From the NCBI RefSeq assembly GCF_027596085.1, contig NC_072453.1, positions 4,814,448-4,878,447 of the forward strand: DNA of 64,000 nt, read 5' to 3'. A model generated the notes under the pieces. It saw only the letters and a list, made by a program, of their open reading frames with translations. It made no database searches and was not told the origin of the DNA. The translations under genes and the position numbers were made by a program. This DNA comes from Anoplopoma fimbria (taxonomy: Eukaryota; Chordata; Actinopteri; Perciformes; Anoplopomatidae). Positions 12,265 through 26,900 of this stretch are shown here, piece by piece. Numbering within the stretch: position 1 is the first letter of the stretch; each line of letters begins with the position of its first letter.

Positions 12265-14980
12265 ATGACCGCCGCTATGTTGAGGAGCCTTGTTAGACTT
12301 CAAAGCCATTTTGGAAACATCCTCTCTCCAAGTAAAATGTGCCCAAGAAGTCAGCAATTTGGCTTTGCTCTGAGTTACTCCTCAGCCACGGCAGGTAAGC
12401 TTCATAATCAAAAATGTATAAAATCAACTTAACCTTGATGTGCTTGTGTTGCTGATGTGATGTGTTCTGTTGTTTCCAGAAAGAAAAAGATTTTATCAAG
12501 ATGTCAGTATATCCCAAGGTGAAGGTAAGTGTCAAAAGTCACAAGAAATAGGTCGATTATGGAAGTTCAGTGAATGTTTGGTTAATTTGGACTGGAAAAA
12601 CAGTGTTCTTAACTGTCAAGGTATCTAACATCGTTTTGTTTGATGTTTTTGAGCTGTTTTCTGTCATTCTCCTGCTTAATTAATATTTCCATTTTTTTCA
12701 TTTAGGTGGTTTATATGAGATAAACCTAGACAGAAGAAAACTGAAAACGCCAGGAGGGAAACTGTTCACGGTGCCAAATGAAACCCTGGCCATCGCCGTG
12801 GCGACCGAGTGGGATGCTCAAAAGGACACACTCAAGTTCTACACCATGCACCTGGTACAATTGGAGGGGGTTTAAAGTGTATTATCCATGGGCCAATTTA
12901 GGGTTGCTTGATAGTCTTTAAGACCGCTTTAGAGGTTTTTAATGTGTTTTAATACCTTTGGAGCTCCTCTCTCCTCGGGATGCATTTAAGGAATTGAGAC
13001 ATCCTTAAAGATGGCGGCCTGAAATTGATTCCCAGGTCACAGGCAGGAGGAGAGAGGAGACAAGAGAGTCCACTGGTAAAGGATATTTAACACAAATGTA
13101 ACTGATTGAAAGAGTAATGTTGGTACTCTTCCTACAGAGTACACTATGCAACACAGCTCTGGACAATCCCACCCAACGTAACAAGGACCAAATGATCAGT
13201 GCTGCCCTGAAGTTCCTGGAGACTGACACTGTCTGGTATACTATTTATTTACTTATTAAATTAACCATAATGAAATTTACTTTTCTAAACTGGACTTTAT
13301 TGTTGCCATGGATAACAACGATTACTTATTCAGTGTTCTGTACATCCATATATGTTAACAGAGCTAATTTCTAACAAAATAAACACAAAGACATCATAGA
13401 TATTACATTTTCTATTTTATAAATGAAGTGACACCCTTTCAATTGAAAGGCCATGTTTTGTTGTAAGACAAAATCAACACAGTGAGAAGAACAGGATGAA
13501 ACAACAGACATCATATTGTTTTATCCTGGACTTGATTGCTGCAGAAAAGTTGCTGTCCTGCATTAAGACAAGCTTCTTGACTTAGAATTTATATGTTGTT
13601 GACTATTTGCAGAGATATTTTTGACATTGTTAAAAGTGACTTTCCTTGCAGTTGTGGCCTTAAATTTGAATGATGTTTGTTTTGTGTAGTTACAGAGTAG
13701 ATGAGCCCTACGGTTTGGTTGAGCTACAGAAGAATGAGTGGGACCCTGTGCTGCACTGGATGGAAAACAGGTAACAGCAGCATTAGCTTTTGTCATAGTC
13801 AAGGCACGTTAAAGCAATGTATGGCGATATAGCCCTGGTAAATGTAGCTACCATGTTAAAATCTTTCCTCATTGTCTTTATCTTCCACAACTCAATTGCA
13901 GATATGATGTCACTATTGGCTCCTCGTCCAGTATTTTGGGTCCTGAGATCCCAGAAGCAACCAAAAACACTTTTCGGCAACACCTGAAGTCTTACAACTT
14001 CTGGTCCCTGACAGGTAAAACATCTCCAAACTGATCCGAGATAAGCACTTTTAACAATTATGTGCACTTCTGAAAAGGGCCATGATTAAGATGATTTAAC
14101 TGTAGTGCTAAATACTATCATCCATACCCTAATGACAAGATTATATGTATAGAAATGTTTTTGTTTGGGTTGTGTGTGATTGTAAATAAGTGTAATAGTT
14201 GTGATTTTATAATTTTTTTGCATAAACAGTATTGTAATAAGCTTTAATCGTAGTAGGACAGATCTATACAGTAATATGGTTTCTCCTGTGAAGGGCTCGA
14301 GTATGTGATCACCCAGCTAAAGTCTGTTGTGCTGACAATGGGCATGATTGACAGACATCTGACTGTGGAACAGGCTGTGCTTCTCTCCAGACTGGAGGAG
14401 GAATACCAGGTAGGTGAAGATGCTTGGTAGCCTCTATTTGGGAAACTGTTATTGTTAGTGCTAGTGTTACTCATAACCACACTTTCAAGAAATCCCTGTA
14501 CTTCTTTCGCAAAAAGAATCTTTTATTCTTCAGTCAAAGTTTTAATTGACTTAAACGAAGAGCAGAAAAAAAACATGTTGGAAGTGTTGTTGCAAAAACG
14601 GTTTGCTTCATTTTCTCTAGAACAACAGCACCCTCCTCTGTTTTCCTCATATTCCTCATGAAACCTAAACTGGTAGCACATGATGTACAGTGCAGTGTAG
14701 AAGCTAACTTTGCTATGATTTTTTATTTTATTTTTTATCTTGCACTGCTGCATGTAGGGCCTTCAGTGTAACAATTAAGCTCCTGCTGCTCTTCATGCAG
14801 ACAATCTTACTATTCTCTAACATGTTTTTTGCTCCTGCACAGATTCAGCACTGGGGAAACGTGGAGTGGGCCCACGACTATGACATGTATGAGCTGAGGG
14901 CACGAACTGCAGCTGGAGCTCTTTTTGTTCACCTCGCTTCTGAGAGTTCAACAGTCAAGCGCAAACTTATGCAGGACTGA
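12265..14980 (+). CDS. atpaf2: ATPAF2: mitochondrial F1-ATPase assembly factor 2 (ATP12)
   Basis: Matrix chaperone that binds the F1 alpha subunit during ATP synthase assembly. Eight exons: 12265-12394, 12480-12524, 12706-12854, 13138-13235, 13690-13770, 13902-14014, 14294-14409, 14843-14980. They total 870 nt (289 aa plus TGA), the same length I recall for human. Residues 1-43 are Arg/Ser/Leu-rich with almost no acidic residues, a likely mitochondrial presequence. The ATP12 domain follows: ERKRFYQDVSISQGEGG (44-60), KLKTPGGKLFTVPNE, ATEWDAQKDT (91-100), STLCNTALDNPTQRNKDQ (109-126), LTVEQAVLLSRLEEEYQ and the C-terminal WGNVEWAHDYDMYELRARTA. Trp94, the site of the known human disease variant W94R, is conserved. 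A second in-frame ATG lies at 12277. Confidence 0.97.
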
Positions 14981-15939
14981 GAAGGATAAGCTCAAACATA
15001 AAGCTCTCGTTGAACACACATCAAATGTACCCTAAAACTGAGAACACACCAAGCAACTCGGCGCATCCATGCTTCTTTATCCATTCAGACAAACGACACA
15101 TCCTGTTAGTTCTGCTTAGCAGTGACGGCTGCTTTGTCTGTGATCTGTTTATAGAGTCATCTCACTCCAGGGAAAAACATTGGCTGTGTTTCTGCAGTGT
15201 TAATATGTGGCAGCTGCCAAGTGTGCCACCCCTCACCGAGTTTCCAGTCATCCGTGATATTTTGGACACTGTGCGTGGTTTCGAGAGAATAGTGACTAAT
15301 GTTGTTGTCTGTTTGGTGGTGGAATGTTAATTCCATGTCTGCTTCCGCTCTGTGCCACATTTGAAAACTGAAAAGCACATATGCTATCCTAACAGCACTC
15401 TATCCAGACAAAGTGTAAAGTGTTTATCAATGGTACACTGCAGTAGGTGCATTAGGTGAAACATAGTGCATTTAAATTATTTTTTATGTAATTAAGATTT
15501 TCCTCATCCAGTTTGTATGTATTTTTCATTTGAGTGCTGAACACATAATTCATCAGTATCATCTCCACTTCACAGTTCTGTTTCTGCAAAAAGTTTAATT
15601 TTAGTGGAAAAGTAGACTGCATCCTCATCCAGTAGTCATTTTCATGTACAAAGCTGAAGGTCTTGTTGCTTTTACAGTTGAAATGAAATAAAACATGTCT
15701 GTTCCCTTTCCACCTTTTGTAAGCAAAATTACAGTAAAGATTAATGTGAATTAAAATCCAAGCAAGGCAAAAATATTTTTATAGGTGTCTGTCAGAATTT
15801 ATTACAATACGTGTCTGTGTTATGTCTGTACAATACATCAGGATGAATGCTACAGTCATAAAACTGCCGTTAGAGTTGTATTGATGCAACCTTTTGGTGC
15901 CTTTTATTTACAATCGTCCAACTCTCATGATTGATGTGT
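14981..15939 (+). other. atpaf2 3' UTR and atpaf2-tom1l2 spacer
   Basis: No second gene is seen. The 106-codon frame at 15010-15330 lies in the inferred 3' UTR and resembles nothing I know. The poly(A) signal at 15687-15692 closes the likely transcript; the rest leads into the tom1l2 promoter. Confidence 0.6.
15687..15692 (+). terminator. Probable atpaf2 polyadenylation signal
   Basis: AATAAA about 0.7 kb after the atpaf2 stop codon, followed by a TGTCTGTT-type GT-rich stretch. It is the first canonical signal I found downstream of the stop. Confidence 0.6.
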
Positions 15940-16010
15940 TAGCTGTCCAATCACGCCAAAGGTCAGGATTTCTTGGCCAATGACGTTGCTGTGGGGGCGG
16001 GACCTTCAGG
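15940..16010 (+). promoter_or_regulatory. tom1l2 proximal promoter
   Basis: CCAAT boxes at 15947-15951 and 15977-15981 and a GC box (GGGGCGGG) at 15994-16001, all within about 125 bp of the ATG at 16071. The second CCAAT is followed directly by TGACG, a CRE half-site. The arrangement is TATA-less and housekeeping-like. Confidence 0.6.
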
Positions 16011-16070
16011 ACGTTTCCTCATGTCTCATCGTCATCAACCCATGGGCTGATTTGTTTGTTGTCGAGCAAG

Positions 16071-19000
16071 ATGGAGTTCCTTTTGGGAAATCCTTACAGT
16101 ACCCCAGTGGGGCACTGCATTGGTATGTAATCAGACGTTTAGAGAGCGACACCTCTTGACAACAGCTGTGTGTGTGTCCTGGAAATGTATCAATGTTGTG
16201 CGATGGTCGTTTACGTGCTTGCCTGCTACCTTTAGCATGCTAACGTCCCTGAATGAGTTCTCTACAGCTGGACCGTTAGCCGCCTAGCTAATTGGTAGTT
16301 GCGGTAATCTCTCTTGTCATTTTGCTAGCAATACATTTAACAAACTTCAGGTCTGTTTTCTGTCAGTGTCAATGTTTAGGTCAGTGCTAAAACAAACGAA
16401 TACAATTGCTGATATGTTAAAGGACGACTGATCCACTGACTGATACAAGCTAACGTTAACAGTTAGCCGCCAGACATCGTCTTATGATTGGTCTGCTGTC
16501 TGTTACTTGGATGTCTTTTATTTTCTTAACTGAGTACTTGGGTCTTTCCAGAGAGAGCCACTGATGGCTCTCTGCAAAATGAAGACTGGACTCTTAACAT
16601 GGAAATATGTGACATCATCAATGAAACAGAGGATGGGTGAGTACCGAGGGGAAAAACAATGACTATCCATATGTTATTGATTAACCCTCTTATATGCACT
16701 GGCATAAGTGTGTTTTCTTTGTTCCTGTGCTGTTTTACATAATTTATTGCTGTATCAGGATATATTATCAGAGTCAATCTTTTTATTTTTCTCTTTATCT
16801 GTGTCATACTAAGAAGCCTAGCTCTGGCTGTGTAAGGGGGATTTATGCAAGGCCTCGTTGCTTATCTCATCCCTCCATTAACCTTGTACTGTATGTTTAA
16901 GCAGGTGTGTGTCGTCCAGGTCTTGTTTGAATAGGGGGTTGTAAACTGCCTTTAGCTGATCTAACCCATTGCAGTGTACTATATATCAGCATTCTATAAA
17001 AATAGGTCTGACTCACCTTGTCTCTTCTCTCTGGGGAATGTAAGTGGTGTTATACACAAACTGCTGTGCGGCTGATTTGATCTGTTAGTAGCGGTCAAAG
17101 AATTGAAAAGTTAATAATTACTGCCTTAGAGTTAAACCGCTGCTTTGTTAAGGAAGAGATTTGAAAAGACAAAGAATCATTGACATGTACCTGTGCCTGG
17201 TACTTAGCTTTTTGCAGTTGTGTCCATCATTCTGCCATTCTAAATGCCCCTTAAAGACCGCTGTCGTTAAGTCAAGTCAGTCAACATGACAATTGTGTTT
17301 GTCATTGTAACTGCTTCATTTTAATATCTGTATGTGTGTCTTTACGTCTGTTTTCCATGTTTATTTCACTATATGTATTTTTTTGTTTATTACTTCATCA
17401 ATCCATTAAAAAGCTGTTGGCTTACTGAACTATGCTATCCTTTTGTATTTAATGTGTGCTTTTCCTTTTCTGGTTTAATGTGTTTGTGCAGGCCAAAGGA
17501 TGCGATTAGAGCAGTGAAGAAGAGGCTGAATGGCAACAGGAACTATAGGGAAGTGATGTTGACTTTAACGGTGAGTTGAAAGGGGGCAAGAGGAGGGCAG
17601 CTACACTGTATTTACATGCTACAGTATTAAAACGAGTTATTCATGTAGTCCAGTCTCCTATTGTCATATCAGACGACTAAGTCACATGTGAAATTAAGTG
17701 TTATTGTGGGTTTTTTCTGTCACTTAATGTAATATTATGTATAATCTGCATTAACGGATCATTTAAAACATTTCCATCCATTTTGGGTTGCAAAACTTAA
17801 AAATGTAGATGCCTATAACAGGAATTATTTAACAGTATATAGTGACAGCGATTTCTTCTCTGTATCCTTCAGGTTCTGGAGACAGGTGTGAAGAACTGTG
17901 GCCATCGTTTTCATGCTTTGGTCACTAGCAGGGACTTTGTTGAAGGCGTGCTCGTTAAAATCATTTCCCCTAAAAACAACCCGCCTACAATCGTTCAAGA
18001 CAAAGTACTTGCCCTGATTCAGGTAAGATAATAGTGAAATTGCTTGTACAATAGCACAGTCCGTGCATGTCATAAGCCTAATAGGTTATTTGCATTAACG
18101 TAATTCATTCTTAAAAAAATCTTTTTTAATGCTAAACATCAATGTGAGAGAAAGCTGGTGTTTCAGATTTGAGTCTGAGAGGTGAAGTGGGGTTAGCAGT
18201 GTAGGTGTAAAGTATGTATGGGTGTGTTACAGTCCAAAGGGTGTCCTGTCATCCCCAGGCAGAGCCTCAGGTAGAGTACAGTGTCTCCAGGGCTTCAGCC
18301 AGGAGCAGCTCTAGTTACCTGTCGCAGCTCGGGTAACACTGCTAGACTCATGTGGGCTGATCTTATTTCCACCAGTGAAACCATGTGACTACCCTACAGC
18401 ATGGATCAAGGAAGACGGGGGGGTCCATTGTTTTCTTGTTTGTCTAGTCATTAGGAGGGTTAGCTGGGAAAACGGTGTGGGAAAATGTATCGAAGAGCAC
18501 TCCCTTTACACAACAGCAAGAGTATTGTTAACATTGTGTTTAGAAAGATGTGTAATAACCAGCTGGGCTGCAGACTGCGGTTGTGTTGAGCAGCTCCCTA
18601 ACCACCTGTCTCAACTCTCAGTAGTTAATGTGTGTACCTTTTTGTAAATGTGAGTATTGGGTGCACAGTTAATATTCCTTACAACACTAAAGTAATTCTA
18701 AGTTGATATATTCCAAGAGCCAAACTCTTACCAGCCTTGGTCAGAGTAATGGATTTGTAATATGCATTACTTTGGTTTTAGACACACATAAACCAAATAA
18801 AGAGAGCTGTAGTGGAAATTCGAAATTTAAATCAAACTGGCTAGCAGTTTGAGGTGACTGAGTAGAAAACTTTTGCATAGAACCATCTCAAAGTCTTGTG
18901 CACTTGTTTTTTAAAAGTGTTTCTTGTTTTTGAGCTGTTGTAATGGATTATGACCCAGTTTAGCTATAACCTGCCCACTGGTGAGAGAGAAGCCAAGAGC

Positions 19001-20894
19001 TTTGTGGTTTGCTGACTGAATGTATTCAAGGCGGACAAACAGAAATGATCAGAGAGCAGGCCTCTTTACTATTCCCACATCCCTTGCTTTGTTTGCTTTG
19101 TCAGCCCTCCTTTTACCCATTTTTTTCCTTCTATTTTGCTCTCCCTCTCTCTCAATTAAACTCTTTTCTTACCCTGCCTTCTCCAGGCATGGGCTGATGC
19201 GTTCAGGAGCAGTCCAGACCTCACAGGGGTGGTCCAAGTCTATGAGGAGCTAAAGAGGAAAGGAATTGAGTTCCCCATGTCAGAACTGGAGACCCTGTCA
19301 CCTATACACACACCTCACCGGGTAGGAGGCATCGTACGAAGTAGGGCTGCCAAAAATGATGTTTTTGTTCACATGAGTACAAACTATTCCAATATCTATT
19401 TTTGCACATTATGTCCCTGACACTGTGTCCTAGCTGGCTGCAAGCGAGCCAACACTGAAAGCACCACAATGGACAAATAACGGCTGAATTGTAACTTTGG
19501 AATGAGGAGTTATCTATATGATGCCTCCTCATCTATATCTTTATGATACCCACTTGCTGTTCTCTGCCATCAATATGGTTGTTGATGAATTATTCCTACT
19601 TCAGCACGACCTTACGTTACTTTTCATTTTCATTCGATGAATAAAGTGTGACTCCAGTCATGCAATGCATTTAGTGGATGCAGGGCAAACGGGTGCGGTA
19701 GTGCTTCTTTTAAAAAAATAATCGAAGATACATTTTTGTATAAAAAAAAAAAAAGATCTTTTACTATTTTATTATTGATATGAATTCAGAATATTAGTTT
19801 GGCAGCCCTAAAACTAAGCATCTTAAATGTGTACAAAAGTTTATATGCAAGGACCAAGTATAATGCGATTTATCTTCCCAGGTAATTTGTCTCTCTTCCT
19901 CTGTTGCTTCTAGTTGGCTTCTGCTCCAGAGGGCGACTCCACCCTACATAAGTTCAGCACCATTCCCCAGCCCACACCACAGGCTGTCCCACCAGCCTAC
20001 ACCACCCCTCAGGTCCCCAACATTCAGGCCACTGGATCCATCAATCCTACACCTGAACAGGTACAGTGCTTGTACAATAAACACACTGAAACTGAACAGT
20101 TGGGTCACATATGTACTCGCTGTACCTGCAGTTCCCTCACAGGTGCCCTTCTTTGCCCTTCCCAAAGACCAAACACAATGATATAACTTCAGAGTTTGAA
20201 TGCTCTGCAGAAAACTTACTTGGTGTGGCTATGCCCTAAGCCAGTGGTTCCCAATCCCAACCTTTTTTGTTAGTGTTTACTTTGCCTTGGTTAAGCTTGT
20301 CATACTACATACTACAAACATTTGCAGAGGCAGAAACTGGATGTTTCAACAACTGTTTAATCATTACTTTAATGTAACTATTTCAACTGTTTATGTGCTA
20401 CTTTTAGCTAGCTATTTTTAAATGATCTGCTCCTTTGCTGTGTAGTTTTAATGCACTCTCAATAACAATACATGGTTTTAGGTGTATCAGTTTTGGCACA
20501 ATGGACACAGGCTGATTGGCAGCTTATGTGTTATGTACATTTATTTACTCTTTTTTTTGTTTATCGTTCATCCTTAGCACACTTTTAAACAAATATATAT
20601 TTTTTTATTTTGTAGCTAAGTTAAGTTTAATTATTATGAGCTTTCCATGTGCCCCTGGAGTCTAAGTACCCCGGGTCGTGATTCCCAGTCCCAAGCGATA
20701 CTATTGGCTTTAAATTTCGTAACTTTTCATATTATACAAACTGTAGATTAATTTAACTCTATGACACACAGATTTGCCGGCTGCGCAGTGAGTTGGACGT
20801 TGTTCGTGGAAACACTAAAGTGATGTCGGAGATGTTGACTGAGATGGTCCCAGGACAGGAGGATGCTTCAGACTATGAGTTGCTACAGGCAAGG

Positions 20895-20974
<80 letters not shown>

Positions 20975-23900
20975 GTGCCTTCAAATATAATAAACAACTA
21001 GTGTTTTTAGTTTAAGATACATGAACAAATCATTAGGAACAGTAACCTGAGACCACAATGCAATAATGTCCCGTATGTCTACATGTGTGTAGGAGCTGAA
21101 CAGGACTTGTAGAGCCATGCAGCAGAGGATAATGGAGCTCATCTCCTGTGTTTCCAATGAGGCGGTGACTGAGGAGCTGCTGCATGTCAACGATGACCTC
21201 AATAACATTTTCCTACGCTACGAAAGGTTAGAACACACAGGAAAAAAATGCATGTTCATACTTACTCATCTTTTGGAGGGTAAAAATATATGCATATAAA
21301 AACGTATCTTTTCACCAACATCAGTGAATGTGTGCACATATCCTGTGAGGTAAACTCTGAGGGATTTTTTTAATTGTTGTTCTCTTTAATATTGTATACT
21401 TTTTTCATGTTTGCCTCAGGTATGAGAGGTTTAGGACTGGGAGGTCTTCAGCTCAGAGTGTCAACAATGGGGTGAGTCAGCAGTTACTAACTAATGTTCC
21501 GATCACACGTAAATATCCTGGATTACCTGTCTGAAAATTCAGAGCTAGATCTCCATGTCATGGTGTTTAATTAATGCTCATGTTTTCTCACCCTCTGATG
21601 TCGTCACCTTTCAGTGTCAGTAATGTGGACTTGCATGACAAGTGCTGCTTTCTGTCAGTTACCTATCAGTGATTTACCAGATTTACATGCCTAATTAATT
21701 GGAATTCCAATAGAGACATGCATGCATTTACTTTCATTATAAAAATGCAAAGCAAATATAATTTATACATTTTTTGTTATTATTATTTAATATTCCATCT
21801 GCCATTGTTTCTCTATAATACAGCAACTGCAGGCCTGTTGCATTTATGTCCTGTCCAGCAGGGGGAAACATTGGCTGTGACAAAACGGTAGTCAATGCAA
21901 AGCACAGTCATTTCATTTGGGAAGTACTGGGATTGAGCTCTTTGTATTTAAGGATCCACTTGTGTTGTCCAACCCAGAACTAAATACAATCAAGAGTCCA
22001 ATCACAGCTTCAGAGCGGTGGTTTATGCCAAAAGGTTTCTTTAGGATTCATCAGCCAAGAGCCCTGACTGCATTGTTGCCTAGTTTCAACATCACATAGA
22101 AGTCATTGTTTTATGCCTGTTTTTTTTTACTTTAATCTAAAACACAAAACTCACTTTTTTTCTGGTCAGCTTTCAATTGTCATGCTTTGTCACAGCTGTA
22201 CTGAAATACATACCTGCCTTGCAATGTTCCCTTAACTCCATGTACGCTACATCATATGCTTGTATATGCTTATAGTAGAAGGCGCTCTGTCTTCATGCCT
22301 TTTGTCCGTTTCCATCTGATGATTCTGTATGTACTGATTTCTATTTCTTAGTTATAAAACAAAATCAACATTGAACAAAAACATTGCCAGGAATCTGATG
22401 AAAAGCATGGGGCAAGGACTTTGTTGGAACATACTTACCGCCCTATTGGGTTTCAAGTTAATCAGGCATGCTATAGCTTCCATAGATATCATGCCATTAC
22501 ATTGTATCCCTGCCCAGGCATGTTAATGGTATTCACTGTCTCTTCCTTTCTGTTCTTTTCTGTTCTTCTGTTTCTGTGGCTAGCTGAGACAGGCAAGTAT
22601 GAAAATAATTGTCAAACTCCCTAAATGACCAGCTTCACCCCACAGCGACTATTGAAACATGGTTATATAATATGAGCCCTGCCTCCACCAGTAGCTGTCA
22701 CCCCCATATGGCATGTTTTCACGATGCAGCCCCCAACAGCCAATGATATGATGAAACCTGGAGGTAGACTGACAGTGATGGAAAGCTTTAAGATGGCACT
22801 ACGTGAATGTGTCCCTAAAACCACTGTCATGTTGTCTTTGCATTATCTCAAACATTCAAAGTTTGGGATTTGCAAAATGGTATTTAACATATTAACTCCT
22901 CCAGAGCCAAAATATTCAATTTCCCCCCTCCCTCCCTGCTGTATTTGTACCTTCTTAAGGGGATTGTTTTGTCTTTATAGATAACAGCATTTTTATAGTT
23001 ATTGACAAAAATTTTCACCACATAAAAAGGTAAATGTGTCTCTTATGAAGAGCAATATTCTTGGACCCCCTTAAGAATCATCTTTTTCAAAAGATTACTT
23101 AATTTTCTGCTATCCTCAGTTATATACATTTTCATGCTCTCCTGTAGCTAACCCACATGTTTTTCAAGATTGTACTTATTATCATGACTCTTATCATGAA
23201 CCATTCCCCATAATGTTTCATTTGTGCCACAATTGTTTTGTCTTTATTTTTTGAGACACCGTTAAGAAACAATATGCAATATAACCCTGACTTTTTCTTA
23301 GACTTCCACAAAAGGATTTGTTTTGCTGCCCATGAGCCAGACACCCTCAATCCTTCATACAGCTTTTACACAAAACAAGAGCTTTAGTGTTGCTCATCAG
23401 TTTCTTCTTCACCAGGTCTTGAGCGAGGCTACAGAGGACAACCTCATAGACCTCGGCCCCGGCTCCCCAGCAGTGGTCAGCAACATGCCGAACGCAGCCC
23501 CAACCAGCTTGCCTCCCACCATCACAGCCAACGCAGGAAGGCCCTCCTCCCCGGCTACCTTGGCCTCCCGCCTGGCCGGCCTTGGTATGCATACTCCACC
23601 TCAGACATTAGCCAAGCTCTCACTCTGAGATAACAAAAAATGATGTTCTTCTTCTTCTGATACAACAAATTGCGACTTTCTATACTTACATTGAATGACG
23701 TATTGTATGTTGTACTGTAGCTGTTAAGAGCTGATTGTGATTCTGAACATATGTAAGACTTGGCTGAACCACACCAACATAAGGGGCTTTGCTAAATCAG
23801 CCTGCAGGCTAGTTAGCTATGTATTGATAAAGGCAAGCCGAGGCTCCTCATGCAAAAAGTTTCTTTGAATAGAGACTACTCACTTACATTACACGGTTAA

Positions 23901-26900
23901 AGGAAGTTGAACACTTAGGGAAATACCCTTATTTGACCTTCTTACTGAGAGTTGGATATAGGGTAGACAGTTTTAATGCTAAGCTAACTCTTGGCTCTGG
24001 CAACATATTTAATGCACGTATATCGGAGTGGTATTGATCTTCCTGTCTAAATCTTGGCAAGAAAGTGAAGTGAAGAGAAGTTAATTGTAAGAGTTAACCT
24101 ATTCATCTAATCACTGCATCTGCACCACTAGAGTTTATTGTACACTAATTTAGCCCCCAGCTGATTCTGCATTTGACCTCTATTTTAGCACCAGCAATGG
24201 TTGCTAGAGGATTTTTTCTTCAAATAATTGACACTATTGAATAGTGTGTGACCATTCCATTAGCAGTGAAAATCTGTTTTATGCTGTAGACAACCAAATA
24301 TTGTTTTTTTCCCTCCAGACATGGGTGCTGACAGTGTTAGCAGTACCTTGAGCTCTCTGTCTAGCTGTAAGCCTCCTCTTGGCCAGGATGACTTTGACGT
24401 GTTCGCTCAGACCAGGACTGGAACTCTGCCTGAACCACGCAAGACGTAAGGACGCGTTCCAAATATATCGTGAATTCTACTGTGCATACATTTTTATGCA
24501 TCAGAATTTACTGCTTGTGCTTTTATGGATTTTAGATCCCGCCCTCATTAATTAAGAGGGATTGACTATCAAAATTGTTGTAGATTAATTTATAGTCCAT
24601 CAATTAGTCAACAAATTGTGCTCTATTCATATTTTCAATTATGAAAAATTTGGCAAAACAGGATTATAGAAAGCTTGTTTTCTACCTCTTGTCTCAGCGC
24701 GACAGCAGAAGACAGCAACCCCTCTGACGGCCTTCCTCCCACTCTGGATGTCCAACAGCCGACTGCAGGAGTGGTGAGTCACAGTGACACAGGCTTTTAT
24801 GTCCAGTATGGATTTTAAGGCTCAGTTGGTGTTTTCATAACCAGTCAAAAACATTTGAGTGTGTGTTTGTATGTGTTCCATGCAACTGTACCAGACATTT
24901 CCCCTCAAGCTTTAACTGGTGCTGCTGGATGCTACTAATCGCTCATTTAGTTAACAAATGAAGGAAAGAAGGTTAAACTTTTCTTGGAACATTATGTTTT
25001 TATAACAGGATGGTTTTAACAGTAATATGTGTTCAGGCTACATTTCCAGCTGTTTTTTTTTTGGGGGGGGGGGGGGGGTCAGTGTGGCTCTCAATATATT
25101 TCCAGTGCATTTCATTTTTCAAGAATCTTAAGTGCTTCCCCTGCTGTGGCTATTTTTACACATTACTAACACAAGACAAAGATTTCGTCTTGTCAGCTGT
25201 AGTGTGTGCGTTTTCGATTGTGTGAAATTGTCAAATAAAATGACAAACTTGGTGGTAACCGGCCGAAGTGACCTGCTGAGCTGTAAGAAATGCTGTTGCC
25301 TGCTACATTCATCTTCAGCATCTTAACGCCTCAGTCCCATCTTAATCAGCTTTTGTGATGTGCTCAGTGTTTTTTGTATGTAGAAGTGGTTTCTCCTGCA
25401 TGTCAATGTGACCCATTGTCATTATCATCACTTTGTGTGATGTGCCACGCCACAAACATTGATCTCCAATCCATTCATTTTTTTGTTTTCCTTCACAAAA
25501 TACTTTCTTAAGTTGCGTTTGAGTTAACACTGAAGTTCATTTAAGTCATATTTTCTGTTGTGTTTGGGGCGGGATTTTTTTTTTTCTTTTGTGGCATTGC
25601 TGCCCTCCGGCCACCTGTTGCAATCTCGGCGCTGCCCCGTAGGGTGTCGGAGGCCAGTCCTCTGTCATGGATGACATAGAGGAGTGGCTGTGTACTGATG
25701 TGGTGAGCCCGTCATGATTTTTATTTCTGCCTGCAGTTCTCTCTCCCTTTCTCTTTCCTTTTTCACTCTGTTTTATCCCCTTATCTCATTCAAGTCTTTT
25801 CAAACCAGAAAGTAACACGTTTCATTGACATTACATTTCCTCACTTTTTGGCCAATCACAAACTTATATCCTAGTTCACTTTATGTTACTAACGCTGTGT
25901 TTTGGGGCGAAACTGATATCAGAAATTTGTGTAAATTGAGCATGAAGTTTTGAATGCAGACATGTGTCATCAGGATCATGCTTTCCTACCACTAATGGAT
26001 GTAGTATCAAATATCTATAATCTGGTTTTAGTCTGGCACTAAAACATTGCGATGAGCATTCAGGGTTGTGAATGACTGTATCCATCTGGCTTTAACTCTA
26101 ATAGTCAGGGATAAAGTTTCTTCTACTGCGTGAGAGTTTTAGTTGTATCTGTGGGTTTGATCAATTTTTTTTGTTGCCATAACCATATCCTAACCAAAAC
26201 GTGTCGCCTAAGTGTATCAAACTTTGTATTAGAATGAACAGTGAAGCATCACAAGAGTTCATGCTCATTTCACACAAATTGATGAGATGGTGTTGCATTA
26301 TTGAGTTGTAATATCCAGCTGTTTTAGTTGGGAAACAACTGTTGGATTTCTTTTGGTGTTCATACTATTTTCTATAAATGGGCATTATTGATTCAAAAAT
26401 TGTTTGCACAATTTTGGGTGTGTGGTAATGTCAGGTAAGTGGCTTCTTGTTAAATAATAAAACTGGTGAGTGAGTGAGAATGCAAAAAGAAAAGAGAGGT
26501 TATACGGTGTGTGGTGATTTTGGACAAATGCACGGGATCAGAATTTAACTTGGGTTGCTGTGGTTTGCAATGGATTATGTTTAACAGAGTCAACTCCCAG
26601 GTGTGATATTGTTTTTTTGTTTTTTTTCCACCAGCAAGGGGATGAAGGTGAAGAAGGCGTGACAAGTGAAGGTAGGTCATAAATCTCCTTTTCTCTTATT
26701 TCCCATCTGTTGATTTCCTGCTGTTTCCAGCTACATTTTATCCACATCTTTTTTCCTTCCGATGATCCAACACTTACAGAGTTCGACAAGTTCCTTGAGG
26801 AGAGAGCCAAAGCTGCAGAGATGGTCCCCAGCTTACCGTCGCCCCCCAGTGGTGAGCCGGGTGCAGCACAGGGAACCCCCAGCCGCAAGAAGCCAGAAAG

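Noticed and set aside
20228..20700. AGTGGTTCCCAATCCCAACC and ACCCCGGGTCGTGATTCCCA as remnants of one 'agtggttcccaacc' fish repeat
   Set aside because: Only two short phrases are recognisable and the interior has decayed; too weak to list as a feature.
20793..20990. Open frame reading through the tom1l2 exon 7 boundary into (CV)n
   Set aside because: The Cys-Val repeat is only translation of the GT microsatellite; the exon ends at 20888.
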